Assembly: GCF_027943255.1 (NCBI RefSeq)
Contig: NC_072897.1
Span: forward strand, 56,506,406-56,570,405
From: Anastrepha obliqua
Lineage: Eukaryota > Arthropoda > Insecta > Diptera > Tephritidae
Direction of reading: 5' to 3'
DNA length: 64,000 bases
The notes under the pieces are model-generated. The model did no database searches. It was not told the origin of the DNA and saw nothing but the letters and a program-made list of their open reading frames with translations. Both the position numbers and the translations under genes were made by a program. Each line of letters opens with the position of its first letter. Position 1 is the first letter of the stretch. Shown piece by piece: positions 20,201 through 31,960 of the stretch.

Positions 20201-22851
20201 GTTGGCGATTTTTATTGTGGTTATCTACGTCATTATTTTGTTTGTCTATGAGTCTCTGTACGTTAGTCTGTCGTACTTTCTCGAGGGTTTTCGGATCAGT
20301 ATTAATTTTTCGTCCCAAAAATAAGTCTAAAGGCTTCTTTCTTGTTGTGCTATGAATTGTAAAGTTGTATTCATATAACGCTCTTTCTAAGAGTTCAGAA
20401 AATATTTTGTAAGTGCCTTCAGCTTTGAGACAGCGCATGATCTCTGTAAGAGTGGAATGGAACTGTTCCACCTGGCCATTCACAGAGCTCGTATATGGCG
20501 GCGATGTGAATATTTTTATACCTAATTGATCTTTTAACATGAAATTGATTGCTGCGGAATTAAAGGATTTTTCATTATCGAATATTACCATTTCCGGTAC
20601 TCCGAATAGGAAGAGGATTTCTCGAAGGGGTTCTTTAATGTCTTCTATGGCTCTAGAGTTTATAATTCGTCCTTGGGCGTATTTCGAGAACTTATCGATT
20701 GCCGTTAATACCAGTTTGTTTTCAGTTCTATAGATATCTATGTGAAGCATTTGACCGGAAAGGTAGGTATGGGGGTTTTTCTCAGTTCTGGTTTTATTGG
20801 TTGCCGGTCGTACTTGTTAAGTTTGCAGATTGAGCATTGTTTTACAATTCTATTAATTTTATTATTCATGCTGGGAAAATAATACTTTTCCAGAATTTGT
20901 ACTTTGTTTTCCTTAGCGTTGCGATGTGCTCTTGTGTGTGTTTCTATAATAATTCCCTCCTGCTGCTTTTCATTTTTAATATCTTCTACTAATAATTGTG
21001 TAAACCTAACTTTATACTTTGCGAAATTATCTGGGAAAATCTCTTGAATCTTTCCCATCAGGGATTTTGGAGCTTTGATGCTGTTTATCACCGACGGATT
21101 TAAATATTTTTTTAAAAGTGAAACGAGTTTCTTGGAGGTGAACTCATTTTCTGTAATAGTATGCCGGTGAATTGTAGGGAAAACGATTTGGAATTCATAT
21201 GCCGATGTTGGCTCTATGTTTAGAATTGTTTGGTTCTTGAAGACGTTCAATGGGGTTTCGACGCTGCAGATAAGGTTTTGTCCTGAACTGCTGTCACTTT
21301 TAGTCATTTCTGACATAGTATGGACTCCCGATTCTAATGGAATCCTTGACAGGGCGTCGGCCACAACATTACTTTTTCTTGGCTTGAAATGAAGCTCATA
21401 GTTATACTCCTCGAGTATAACCTTCCAGCGCTTCATTTTGCTGTTATTGTTCTTATGGCTGAGCGCATAAGTAAGCGGTTGATGGTCTGTATAGATCTTT
21501 ACTTTGGCGGAACCATACAAGTAATTTCGAAGAGAGTTTAGGGCCCAGATGATGGCGAGCATCTCCTTCTCATTTGCCGCGTAATGCTCTTCCGCTTTAC
21601 CCAATGTCTTTACTCCAAGCGCGAAATCCGATGCGTCCGTCTTGAGTTCGAATTCTTTGTCGTAGTCAGGGTATGATAATAAAATGTCTTTTGAGACTAA
21701 GGAGTATTTTATTTTGTTAAAAGCCTCGTTTGCTGCGCTATCGAGGTTTATCGCAATTTTAGGGGATTCACGTTTTGACACATGGCCTTCTTCGCCTCTT
21801 AGCATTGTTGTTAAAGGTTTGGCCAATTTAGCGTAGTCTCTTATGAACCGACGATAGTAGCCGGAGAGGCCAAGGAACGATCTTAAGTTTTTCAAAGTTT
21901 TTGGTACAGGAAAATTAACTATCGCCTCGACTTTCTTTGGATTAGTTTTTATGCCGGTTTGTGATATTACAAACCCCAAAAATTCCACTTCCTGTTTGAA
22001 GAAATGGCACTTGTCGAGTTGTACCTTCATATTGGCGTTTTCTAATGTTTTGAAAATACTTTCGATGTGACGTACATGCTCTTCTTCTGACTTACTGTAA
22101 ATGATGATGTCGTCTATATAGACGTAACATATCTTTCCAATAAAATCATGAAGGATGTCGTCTAACGCACGCTGGAATACCGCGGGTGCGTCCTTTAAGC
22201 CAAATGGCAGACGGGTAACCTCGTATTTTCCATTGTTTATGGAAAATGCGGTTTTCTCTACGTCCGAGGCTCTAAGTGGAATTTGATGGAATCCACTTTT
22301 GAGATCGAGCACTGAGAATACCTTGCTATTGCCTAGCTGAGACAGGACGTCTGCTATCTCTGGGATAGGATATCTGTCTGGTATTGTCAGTGAATTTAGC
22401 TTTCTATAGTCGATCACCATTCTATACTTCTTACTCCCCTGTGAATCTGGTTTCTTATTCACAATCCAAATTGGGGAATTTTACGGCGATCGTGATGGTC
22501 GTATTATTCCATCACTTAGAAGTTTACGGATTTGTTTTTCTACCTCACTTTTAAGCGAACCTGGATATGGGTAAAATTTACTGTAAACAGGAGTGTCCGT
22601 AGTAGTTCGTATTTCTCCAGTGACTTTTGTCGTGTAAGTTAGTTTTTCGTCGGGTTCCGAAAAGAGATTCGGAAATTGCTTTACTAAAGTGTCTACAGTT
22701 TCCATTTGGTAATCAGTCAAGTGCTCGTCTTGTAGTCCGATAGAGTTTATACTTTGGCTACTAAGTTGCTTAAGTTGAATTTTGATTCTGTCGCGGATAA
22801 CCATGAGGTTTTTGTCAGTAAAAATGACTGCATTCAGGTCTGTCGTTTCCC

Positions 22852-23571
22852 GTTGCCGACCAGTTTTCCCAATCCGTTTTTCCCAAAACTTTTTTACCAA
22901 TGCTTACTTTTCCCAAAGGCAAATGTTCCCAAATTTTTTCATCCACACTGTTTTTCCCAAGACTTTTTTCCCAAAAGTCATTTTTCCCAAAACTTTTGTT
23001 CCCAATAAAATAAATTCTTTAGAGGAGTTCTACGCAAAAATACGGTGGATTGCGTAGCCGGAGTCGGATTGATGAGGGTTATTTTTTTGAAGCGCGGCCG
23101 AAGGCCGCCCACGCGAAAAGGAGTTCTACCAAAAATACGGTGGATTGCGTAGCCGGAGTCGGACTGATGAGGGTTATTTTTTTGAGGCGCGGCCGAAGGC
23201 CGCCCACGCGAAAAGGAGTTCTACGCAAAAATACGGTGGATTGCGTAGCCGAAGTTGGACTGATGAGGGTTATTTTTTTGAAGCGCGGCCAAAGGCCGCC
23301 CACGCGAAAAGGAGTTCTACGCAAAAATACGGTGGATTGCGTAGCCGGAGTCGGACTGATGAGGGTTATTTTTTTGAAGCGCGGCCGAAGGCCGCCCACG
23401 CGAAAAGGAGTTCTACGCAAAAAAAAAAACAAGTTTGGGAAAAATAGGATTTTAATTGAATTGGGAAAAATGGTTTTGGGAAAATTGGTTTGGGAGTTAT
23501 TTTATTGGGAACAAAAGTTTTCGGAAAAATGACTTTTGGGAAAAATGGATTGGGAAAAGTGTACGGTAACC
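22852..23571. mobile_element. Foldback/MULE-like element inserted in errantivirus pol
   Basis: The 720 bp insertion is flanked by direct GTCGTTTCCC (22842-22851 and 23572-23581), a 9-10 bp target duplication as in Mutator-related and foldback elements. Both arms are built from TTTTCCCAA repeats in inverted orientation (TTTTCCCAATCC.TTTTTCCC on the left and its complement on the right). The centre is four GC-rich 95-96 bp tandem units. No transposase is encoded. Removing it would rejoin the protease region to the RT region, so it inserted after the provirus. Confidence 0.8.
23024..23420 (+). repeat. 95-96 bp GC-rich tandem repeat, four units
   Basis: Units start at 23024, 23120, 23215 and 23311, with a partial fifth at 23407 (each begins GGAGTTCTAC). 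Each unit contains two hairpins: CTACGCAA..TTGCGTAG and GCGGCCGAAGGCCGC. The second unit has a small change in the first hairpin (CTACCAAA). Base composition is far richer in G and C than all surrounding DNA. Confidence 0.95.
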
Positions 23572-24065
23572 GTCGTTTCCCAGTATTGCATGGAAAGATT
23601 CTAGGGTAGGCATGACGTAAAATTTGAGCTTGTCGTCTAAATTGAATAAGTTAACATAAGTATGCGATTGAATTTTTATGTCTCCTGCAACTGATTTTGC
23701 GAAGAATGGGGTGTCGTTAGGTATTTCTTTTTTTACTAACCTCGGTTGGACATAGTTTTTACTGGAGCCTGTGTCCACCAAAAATTTTAACACTTCTCCG
23801 CTCTTCGTTCTACATTCGAAGTATGGTAGCGAAGAGCTGGTTATCCTAAAAAATGTACGTCGCTTAATACCAATCCTATGGAATCGACGTTTTCTGTCAA
23901 TGTCTGGTTGTAATCGTCATTTCCTTCGTAAGTGTCTTCGCTGCCTGCGTTAATGTGAAATACGCGTTGGGTTTTGTTAGGCTGGATATTCCTTTGAGAG
24001 GTTGGTTGGGGTGGTCTTTTTCGCAGGAATTGATTTGCCTGAGGTCTGTTCGCGTAATTTATTTG

Positions 24066-25174
24066 TTAGGAGCGAATGCTTCGGTCGATATCCATCGGCT
24101 CTGGCGGTGGTAGTGGTTTGGGTGCTATGGGTCTAGGTGGTGGTTGTCTTGGCTGGTTGCTATTTGTTGGTACTTGCTCGTAATTAAAAAATCTTGGGTT
24201 ATTTTGGAATCTAGGTACGTGAGCTAATTGAGGGTAAAAAGTCTGTCTTTGTCTTTGATTATTGGGGCCTCTCTGTGGCAAAGGTGGTGGTGAATAGTAA
24301 GACTGCTTCCTTAGTGGTAAGTCGTTTTGATTTTGAGCATAATGAGTTCGAAATTTCTGATTCTCTAGTTTGAGACACAAATGTTGAGCTTGCGGAAGGT
24401 CCGCAGGCTCTCTCATACCTAGCAGTCTCGGTAAATCTCCGTTGAGACCTCTGATAAACGTATCAAGGGCCTTTCCTCGATAAGTCTCGGTAAGTAAGCT
24501 TAAGGCTTCTTTTCCTGTGTCCAGACTACCTAATTTGTTGACGATAAGGGGTAAATGAGAGTAAACTGCCTGATAGAATTGTTGTACTGTAGAGTTGCCT
24601 TGAACGAGTCCTGTCATCTGATATTCCAATGTTGACACGTCTCTCTTATCTGCGTAATGCAGTGTAAGGCATTTGGCGATGGCTGTCCAGTCCAACGGCG
24701 TATTGTAGGACTCTAACGCGAATCAGCGTTTCCTACGATTTTGTTCCTAATTATGTTTAGGATTCCATAGTACTTTGTTGTTCCGCGTAAGGGCTCATAA
24801 ATTCTGAGTATTCTTTCCACGCTCTTCCTCCAAGAGTTAATCGCCCCTGGTCTGCCTGAAAATTCCCTTAAGCATTTAACAACGTCGGGAATTCTGTCGA
24901 GGTCGCCTAAACTATCTAGATGTTGTGTTTCTATTGTTTGGTCTACCATGTTAACAAAATTCGCGTTGGGATTGAGTGCGGCCTGCACAATTGTTGGTGC
25001 TTGACTGCTAAGGACTTCTAAGGTTATCTGTGAAACTAGTTCTCTTAGATTTGAAAAATTTATTTGCCTTTGGGTTGGAGGATTGTTGGAGTCGAATGGG
25101 TCCTGAGGATTTGGATTGGCTGTGTTATTTGTGCTTAGCCTAGCTGGTCGTACCAGATTGCTTGGGTTTGACAT
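24066..25174 (-). pseudogene. Errantivirus gag
   Basis: The first frame (25174-24713) has REFSGRPGAINSWRKSVERI and YYGILNIIRNKIVG; the second (24695-24066) has LDWTAIAKCLTLHYADKRD, GSLDTGKEALSLLTETY and DTFIRGLNGDLPRLLG, then a Pro/Gln/Asn-rich tail ending before pol. A single-base shift at about 24720 separates them. No CCHC zinc knuckle is present, which is usual for this group. The start chosen is the ATG at 25174, about 780 bp inside the LTR edge, after a long AT-rich leader. Confidence 0.82.
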
Positions 25175-25957
25175 TTTTCGAGTAATAAATTCCCGTGAAG
25201 CTTTATTTCAGCTTTAGTTTTGACAATAAATGTTTTTTCCTTTTTAATAATAAATTAAAGTCTGCGATTCTTACTTTCGCCCTTTCTTCGTTTTAAAATT
25301 TACAAAATTTGCTTTTCAATACTCACCAATTTATTTTTCGGTTAAATTTCTGTATTTATAATAAATTTCTTTGAAGCTTTGTTTCGGCTTTTTGTTTCTA
25401 TTTCAATTATTTAAAAAAAAAATTCTAAACAATATCAATATGTCTTATCTCCTAATTTTATCCTTTCTTTCGTTTCAGGATTTATAAAATTTTTCTTTTA
25501 ATATTCAATGATTTATTTTTCCACAATATTTCTTTATTTAATTCGTTATGACTTACGTTAGAATTTCGGCTATAAATTTCATAATGCTGCCTTAGATGAT
25601 GCACTCAGTTGGTTGTTTCTGGTAATGCCGCTACATTGATTTTTATATTCCGTTGGTTGCTTTTGTTCAAAGTATATTTTGTTTAGCTTTTTCAATGGCG
25701 TCGAGCCTTGGCTTTGATTCGCCTAAATCTTTTTTTTTCGATTGGTTGTTAGAGTAATTCTAGCTTTTCCCTCGCACGCACTGGACACACTAGTACCGTT
25801 TTCTTTATTAAAAATGTTTGTTCGCGGGCAAGGCGGCTTGCGTTCAAACGCGTCCTTTTTGTTTTTTTCTTTTTTTATCAAAAGAAAAGAAAAAAAATTA
25901 TCAAGGGACCTCTTTCCTCGCACTCGCGGTTCTTCTAACTTCAAGTTAACAAAATAC
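25175..25957 (-). other. Errantivirus leader between LTR and gag
   Basis: About 780 bp of non-coding DNA, with repeated TTTCTTTCGTTT..GATTTATAAAATTT motifs near 25270-25520, indicating old internal duplication. No gene is seen. Confidence 0.6.
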
Positions 25958-25971
25958 TTCGCTCGGGCGCC
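25958..25971 (-). other. Primer binding site of the errantivirus
   Basis: The minus strand reads GGCGCCCGAGCGAAG directly after the LTR end CCTAACT; with the last T of the LTR it forms TGGCGCCCGA, a typical tRNA 3' end complement. Confidence 0.7.
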
Positions 25972-26332
25972 AGTTAGGTTTCCTTGCGCGGAAAACCTTA
26001 ATGAAAATAAAAACACGGTAATTTACTAGGTGCGGTGCGTGCGCCTTTATTAACTGTCCGAATTAAACTCAAAAACTTTACAAAAATTACTTAACTCTAC
26101 ACCTACGAATAACTTAATTCTACAGGAAGGCGTTGCTCAAGCCAGACGCTACGTAAGCATTATTTATTTTCCCAAGTTTGAATTAGTAAGAATTTTATTG
26201 CAAAAGAATTGACAACGATATTGTGAAACAGTAAACGCTTCCGCTTGAGGGTTTGCGCTACTTCTGAGTGAATTAATTGGGAAAAGGTGATTGTACGATT
26301 GTACGTTAGGCAAAATATATTGTGTGTTAACT
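25972..26332 (-). repeat. Errantivirus 5' LTR (361 bp, single U3 unit)
   Basis: The plus strand runs AGTTAGGTTTCC..GTGTTAACT, inverted AGTTA/TAACT tips as in errantiviruses. It has only one copy of the 120 bp block that is doubled in the 3' LTR and in the solo LTR at 47104-47598. On the outer side it is followed by TATA and hAT sequence. Confidence 0.88.
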
Positions 26333-28432
26333 TATATACGCAATGCACGTCGACATTGCGCTCAGTTTAATACTGAACGGCATTATCAAAGTTCTGCGTG
26401 CAGCGGTTGGGTTAGAGTTCGAAACATTATGGCAAGCAGTAGTAAGAAGGCGAAGACATACCATTTCCATTCGGAATGGGAAGAACAATACTTCTTCACA
26501 GAAGTTAAAGGCAAAAGTGTTTGTTTGTTATGTAATACATCTGTGTCAGTTACTAAAAAAGGAAATATTGAGAGGCATCATAAAACTGTACATTCGAATT
26601 TTGAGAAGGAATTCCCGTTAAATTCTGCCACCAGAAAAGAAAAACTGAAACATCTAAAAATCCAGTTAATTGGACAACAGTCAATATTTTTGAAAACAAT
26701 CGACAAAAATAAAGCTGCAACTGAAGCATCTTATCGTGTTTCCCAGATAATTGCACAAAAGAAAAAACCTTATGAAGGCGGGGAAATCATAAAACAAGCA
26801 TTTTTGGAAGCTGCAGATTCTTTATTCGCCAACTTTAGAAATAAAGACGAAATAGTGTCTGCTATAAAATCTATGCAATTTTCTGCTAATACAGTGATGA
26901 GGCGAGTAGAAGTAATGAGCAATGATATTTTTTTACAGTTAAGAAGTGACTTAGATAACTGTATTTATTTTTCACTGCAACTGGATGAATCAACAGATGT
27001 AGTTGACACCTCACAGATGGCCATATTTGTCAGGATGGTTTTTAGTGATTTTACAATTAAAGAAGATTTTTTGAAGTTTATTCCACTCAAAGGACATACT
27101 ACTGGGCTAGAGCTGGTTTCTCATTTAAAAAATCTCATCTCTTCTGAGAAAATTCCAATATCAAAAATGGTAGGCCTGACAACTGACGGTGCTCCAGCTA
27201 TGGTGGGTTGTGATAAGGGGCTCGTGGCGCTATGTCATAAGAATGAAAGTTTTCCACAATTTGTTAGTTACGACTGTATTATACATCAGCAAGCATTATA
27301 TGGAAATTTTCTAAACTTGAACAACGTTATGAAACTGGTGGTGAAAATTGTGAACAAGATTAGAGCTCAAGCGTTACAAAGAAGATTATTTAAAACCTTG
27401 GCTGATGAAATTGACTGTCAATACGGAGAGCTACTTCTTCACTCTGAAGTGCGATTGTTAAGCAGAGGACGAGTGCTCAAACGTTTCAATGATGTTCTGC
27501 CTGCTATACTCCAATTTTTCAAAGAACGCGATGAACCGATTCCTGAACTGGAAAATTCGACTTGGCTCAGAGATTTTGGTTTTCTTGTGGACATTACAGA
27601 GAAATTAAATGAGCTTAACTTGAAGCTTCAAGGCAGGTATAAAGAATTAGCGGAAATTATTTCTGATATAAATGCGTTTATTACAAAACTTTAATTTTGG
27701 GAACAAATCTAAAAAACCGCGATACTAAGCATTTTCCTATTCTTTCCGAAAAGATATCCAAAAATCTATTAGAGCCCTATGACAGTAAATATCATATGGA
27801 AATAGTTTCTAACTTGAAGGAAAACTTCAAAAATCGTTTCAAGGATTTCAGCAAAATTGCTTTAGTGACGCAATTTGTTGTTTCACCCTTCATGGACATT
27901 GATATACAACAGTTTGCAGCTTGTGTTATGAACAACTTGGGCGAAGACATTGCTGTGACAGAAATGGAACTGATTGCTTTTCAAAGTGACTTGACTTTAA
28001 AATCTTTAGGTTCAAATACAAAATGTATATGGACTTTAGTAAGTAAAGATAAGTATTCAGTTTTATGTCGTGTTGCGTTGAAAGTGAAAGCGTTATTCAG
28101 TTCAACTTATTTGTGTGAATCTTCTTTTTCCAATATGAAATTTATTAAAAATAAATACCGCAATCGGCTTACAGATATACATTTGGATAACTTTATTCGA
28201 ATGAGTGTATCAAATTATACTGCAAATATTAAAAAAATTATCGATGAGTCAGAATGTCAACCTTCTCATTAAATATGCTCTTTTTATCTGCCCATATTTT
28301 ATTTATGTAATAATGTACTATTACTGTTTTGTTGTTTTTTTAAGTCGCTTGTGATTTCCCATTATGACTGCAAAAAATTTTGTTACGATTGATAGGTGTG
28401 AACATTGATCAAGTTATGCATAAGTATAAGCA
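26333..28432 (+). mobile_element. hAT element, copy B (5' end lost)
   Basis: From TATATACGCAATGC on, this matches copy C from 47599. Its 5' inverted end is missing because the errantivirus occupies that side. No 3' inverted end is found before the Gypsy LTR edge at 28433, so both ends are gone. The 3' flank (28273-28432) has the uninterrupted GTTGTTTTTTTAAGTCGC run that is split by a Helentron in copy C. Confidence 0.75.
26429..28272 (+). pseudogene. hAT transposase with BED zinc finger, copy B
   Basis: The start used is the ATG at 26429 (MASSSKKAKTYHFHSEWE). A BED finger follows (CLLCNTSV..ERHHKTVH), then the RNase-H-like core: LDESTDVVDTSQMAIF (first acidic site), TTDGAPAMVGCDKGL (second), CIIHQQAL, and LHSEVRLLSRGRVLKRF. 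The end is the hAT dimerisation stretch (LCESSFSNMKF, NRLTDIHLDNFIRM). It resembles the ZBED/SCAND3-type branch of hAT. A nonsense TAA near 27692 and a one-base loss just after break the frame about two thirds through; the rest is open at 27697-28272. Confidence 0.85.
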
Positions 28433-30130
28433 CTATAAGTCATAAGTTTATTATATATAGAACGTATATTCGTAAAATAAATACATGTATTGTATGTCGA
28501 ATATAACTGTGTATTATTTAATTTATGTTGGCTTGTGCAAGTAGCTCGCTGTTTATTTCAAAATCTTGAAAGTAGCTCAACACATTGCTCTATACTATTC
28601 CAATAGAATAACTGGGGGCTCAAATGAAAATACGTTTTGTCACCTAAATACCAAAATCCTCGAAATATAGGAAAATAAAAAATCCACGGTCTTGGAGAAA
28701 GACAAAAAACCCAGTTTCTGAAAAAGCGAAACACCAAATACAAAAAAACAAAACAAAACGGTTCCTGGAAAAGGGGAACAATATTAACAACTTCCGAAGA
28801 AGTTATTGTGACAGAAACAGAACAAACTGGATCAGCGCGGAATAAAAGCATTCCTATCGGGCTATTCTTCCAAACGACGCGCCAGGAAATCCGAATCGTT
28901 CTTTCTAAGACGTCAAAGAAGCGACAAGAAATATGGCCAAATCAGCACAGCTAAGAGCACAAACTGATGCACTAAGACAACCGTTCCAACAACAAATCTT
29001 ACAAGTAACTACCTTACAAAACCCCCAAACAGCCTTCCACAATATCACCACCATTACACAACACGAAGAAATCCCTCTTACAATAACAGACACCAAAGAT
29101 ATCGATTTGGAGCTGTTCAAAGCTTTACCCAAGTTTGATGGGGATAAAAACTTGTATCGCTCATGGAGATTGCAAGTCTGGAAGTTTATGGATGACATCA
29201 AAGCGTTCACAGGACATCCTAGGTATTATAGCGCAGTAGGAATCATCCGCACGAAAATTATAGGAACAGCAGCGAACATACTAAGCAATCATAACACGAA
29301 ATTAAACTTCGATTCGATTATAAATCTATTGGACTATACATTTGCGGACCAAAGACCTTTGTATGTGTTACTAGACGAGATGGAGAAGGTTAATCAAGGA
29401 AGAAAGAATTTATCCGAATATCACAACGAAATTAATAAAGCACTTAATCTTGCGCTTTCAAAAATTTAAATGTCGCATGAACAAAACAGCGAAGCCATGA
29501 AGACATACATATGCTAACCAAGAAGCCGTTCGAACATTCATCATGGGACTGAATAGCAGATACACAAGTGGAACCTTGTACAGACACAACCCAAGAACTT
29601 AGAGCATGCATATGCTATTGCCAGCACAATCGACCACGACAACCATAACCAGCAATTTGAAACTCACACCAACAGGGATACCAGAATCTTTTCAAAAGAG
29701 AAAGAAATCCAGCCTCAGAAAACTTCAATCAACATAAGCAGCATAGGATCAATCAAACGCATCAAACAGAGGCAGAATCTACTATATCTCACCTCGAAGA
29801 ACAGTACGAAAGCGGAAGTACTTTTTTAGGCGAATAAACGGGCTGCCTTGCATTCAAACCAAGTGCGTCCTTACAGGCACACCCGTTACAATCTTAGTCG
29901 ACACAGGATCAGCAAATAATTATATTATTTAAATAAAAATTATAACTTGGTATAGTCATCAATGAACAAGGACTTAGAACTACAAAAACAGAAATAAATG
30001 TATTCGACTACAGTTTAAAGTACCAGAAGAAAGTCGTGAAAGTAGAAAATGAGCAAAAAATAAATTACACAATAAATAATGCAGAATATGAGGATTACAT
30101 TAGGAAAATAATGAGAAAAATGACGAAACG
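28433..30130 (+). pseudogene. Decayed Gypsy relic, copy B (LTR edge, gag, protease)
   Basis: Same order as copy A: LTR edge to 28612, TGGGGGCTC at 28613, gag ATG at 28933. Here the first gag frame is whole for 178 codons (to 29469) because it lacks the shift found in A and C near the TACAAAACCCCC stretch. The protease trace LVDTGSANNY at about 29900 ends in a stop. A 40 bp deletion removes the RT start near 30130. The mariner of copy C is absent. Confidence 0.78.
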
Positions 30131-30162
30131 AATTAGAACGAATAATGAAGATCCTATTTGGA

Positions 30163-30410
30163 CTAAACGGTACCCTTATCCCATGTCATAATTGTGGTGG
30201 AAATATCATAGATGCACCAGCCAGTGATTTTCTTTGTCTTGCAATCCTTTCCTATTCTGCGAATCGTTTTTCTTCTTTTTCTCCCAATTTTTTGTCTGCA
30301 CCACCTCATTGAAACTAATTTATTTTCCTCTATTTTCATTCTCTCAAAAGCAAAAGCCTTTACTATATCAAACAATTTATCAAGAACGTAATCTGAGTTT
30401 TCTTAAAATT
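30163..30410 (-). pseudogene. Unrecognised coding relic, copy B
   Basis: Same minus-strand relic as at 4302-4650 (FDIVKAFAFERMKIEENK). The part beyond 30413 is deleted by about 140 bp relative to copies A and C. Confidence 0.4.
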
Positions 30411-30639
30411 TTTTTATCAGTTTAACAATTCAATCAGTTTAACCTGATGAATGTTGTAAAATAGGACTGAGAGAACTTGTCGGTTAGATGGTGATTTTGC
30501 ACTATTTTTTTGATAGCTAGGCAATCCGACAATACGAAAATATTTTGTTTATCACTCCGTAATTCTACCGAAATGTTTACGCACTAAGCAATGGAGCACT
30601 AATAAATGTTTAAATGGCAAGCCAACGGGGGTTATCCTT

Positions 30640-30660
30640 TATAAATATATGGTTATTATG
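30640..30660. other. Empty target site of the Helitron
   Basis: TAAATATA|TGGTTATT is continuous here at 30649/30650. In A the same halves are separated by 4878-10662 and in C by 54151-59938. Confidence 0.9.
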
Positions 30661-31150
30661 AAACTTTTATGTATGAAGTATGCGTAAAAAAATATTGCAC
30701 TTGAAATTTAAGGGGCACCCTATTCACCCTAGTAGCAAACCATTGGATACATGACAAATGCTTACAATCCTAACGGATGTAATATATGTAGAACAGCCCC
30801 AAATAAAGAATGACCCATAGTTAAGTAAAAGGGAAAGAATGCCTAATGGTCAGAATGCCTAAACTCTAGGACTGTTATTACATTAAATTAAGAATATAAA
30901 AACTAATCAGATTGGAAGTACTTTTTCCAATAGACTGTTTTTTACAGATCACGCGAGTTAACGCCACACATACAGAGGCACGTAACAAAACAGGAAAATA
31001 AGATTAAAATAGTAAAATAGGTAGAGATAAAATATTGTAAACAAATTAGGGAAACCGAGATAGAGCATTGAATTTTGTTCAGGCAGAAAAGTAATTAGTA
31101 CACTGATAAAGACACACATGTTAGATGTAAACAAAAACATAAAAAAAAAC
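30650..31150 (+). repeat. Gypsy-relic flank, copy B
   Basis: Non-coding; matches 10663-11247 with a single copy of the GGGGCACCC unit that is doubled in A and C, and with a small extra piece near 30950-30970. It ends in an A run where Helentron H1 is joined. Confidence 0.6.
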
Positions 31151-31300
31151 ACCAGTCTAACGGTTAGACGCGATAGAAGTGAAACCTTCCGTAAAACAAA
31201 CTGAGAGAGAATAAGACGAAAGCAGCATTAGGAGCAAGATAATTATAGGTTCATTATAATATTGCTATAAAGTTCATATTTTATTTTCTTCATTTTATTA

Positions 31301-31702
31301 TTATTCATCCTCAATATTTTCAATTTCAACAAATGATACGAGTGGCTTATGATAGCTAAAATATGATACAAATGCTTTGGTTTCGATGTTGTCAACATAT
31401 CTTTGAAATATCGCGTCAATTGTTGTTTTTGATCGTGTTGTCGATTTAGTGCGATTGTTACACATTTTTAAATTGAATGTTGTATTGAGAACGTCAATTA
31501 AAGGAACCGCTGTGTCCAATGCAAAATTTACGTTAAAATCGCCACTTAAAATCATTGGAACTTTATTGTAATCTTTTCTAAGTATCCGCGATACTTCTGG
31601 TGTATACTTTATTAAATTTTCGTGAATGAATTCCGTGATGCTATTTATTGATTTTTTTTTCTGTCGATATTCACGACACTTTTCTGCATTATTTTTCGGC
31701 AT
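31301..31702 (-). pseudogene. Helentron protein: amino end fused to apurinic-type endonuclease end
   Basis: The 133-residue frame starts MPKNNAEKCREYRQKKK, a basic start typical of Helentron/Helitron proteins, and jumps to an exonuclease-endonuclease-phosphatase domain end: MILSGDFNVNFA, NNRTKSTTRSKTTIDAIF and YFSYHKPLVS. Helentrons of animals carry such a domain after the helicase. All Rep and helicase parts between are missing, so this is an internal deletion. The endonuclease His/Asp-type motifs at the end survive. Confidence 0.7.
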
Positions 31703-31960
31703 AATTGCGGTAAATATTTAAAAATGAAGTGACCGAAACTCTAACACAATTACATTTTTTTGAATGTTACAAACACATATGCACGCAGGTTTTGCTGGGG
31801 CGTGGCCGAAACTCTAACACAATTACACATATGCACTCGTATTTGCTTGAAAATCTACTTTTTTTTTTTGGTTCTCCGTCACCTTTGGAAAATGTGTAAA
31901 CAGTAAGCAAACTTTATTCATATATTTTTGCTCATTTTTGCATCAGTAAAATTAAACAAA

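Larger units (their letters stand above)
20200..23990 (-). pseudogene. Errantivirus pol (protease, RT, RNase H, integrase)
   Basis: Protease: FLVDTGSSKNYV near 23790. The gene is then interrupted by the foldback element (22852-23571). RT resumes at 22850: KFYPYPGSLKSEVEKQI, a nonsense TAA at 22479-22481, then YRMVIDYRKLN, FSVLDLKSGFHQI, LPFGLKDAPAVFQ and the active site YVYIDDIIIYS. RNase H has LKTDASDFALG, but the next segment before AEEHYAANEKEM is shortened by roughly 15 residues, and TDHQPLTYAL follows. Integrase has the H-H-C-C finger (HTRAH..CSICKLNK). A frameshift near 20745 precedes the core with Asp (HIDIY), Asp (IFDNEKSF) and Glu (NGQVEQFH). Inactive. Confidence 0.88.
13586..26332 (-). 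mobile_element. Errantivirus provirus (Gypsy-group endogenous retrovirus), disrupted
   Basis: The minus-strand order is 5' LTR (26332-25972), primer site, gag (25174-24066), pol (about 23990-20200), env (from about 20200), polypurine tract and 3' LTR (13935-13586). Env identifies it as an errantivirus, a retrovirus-like group of insects. Breaks: a gag frameshift, a foldback insertion and a nonsense codon in pol, a frameshift before the integrase core, a deletion joining integrase to env, and about 4.7 kb of foreign DNA inside env. The outer part of the 3' LTR is missing and no TATA duplication is seen there, so the two ends may derive from different copies. Confidence 0.82.

Noticed and set aside
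23024..23420. Hammerhead ribozyme in the 96 bp repeat (CTGATGAG and GAAA are present)
   Set aside because: The order and pairing do not work: no stem II closes between CTGATGAG and GAAA, and no complementary stem I surrounds the GTC. The two motifs look coincidental.
23050..23532. 160-codon repetitive frame over the foldback element
   Set aside because: It is open only because of the GC-rich tandem units; the frame changes register with the 95/96 bp period and has no domain.
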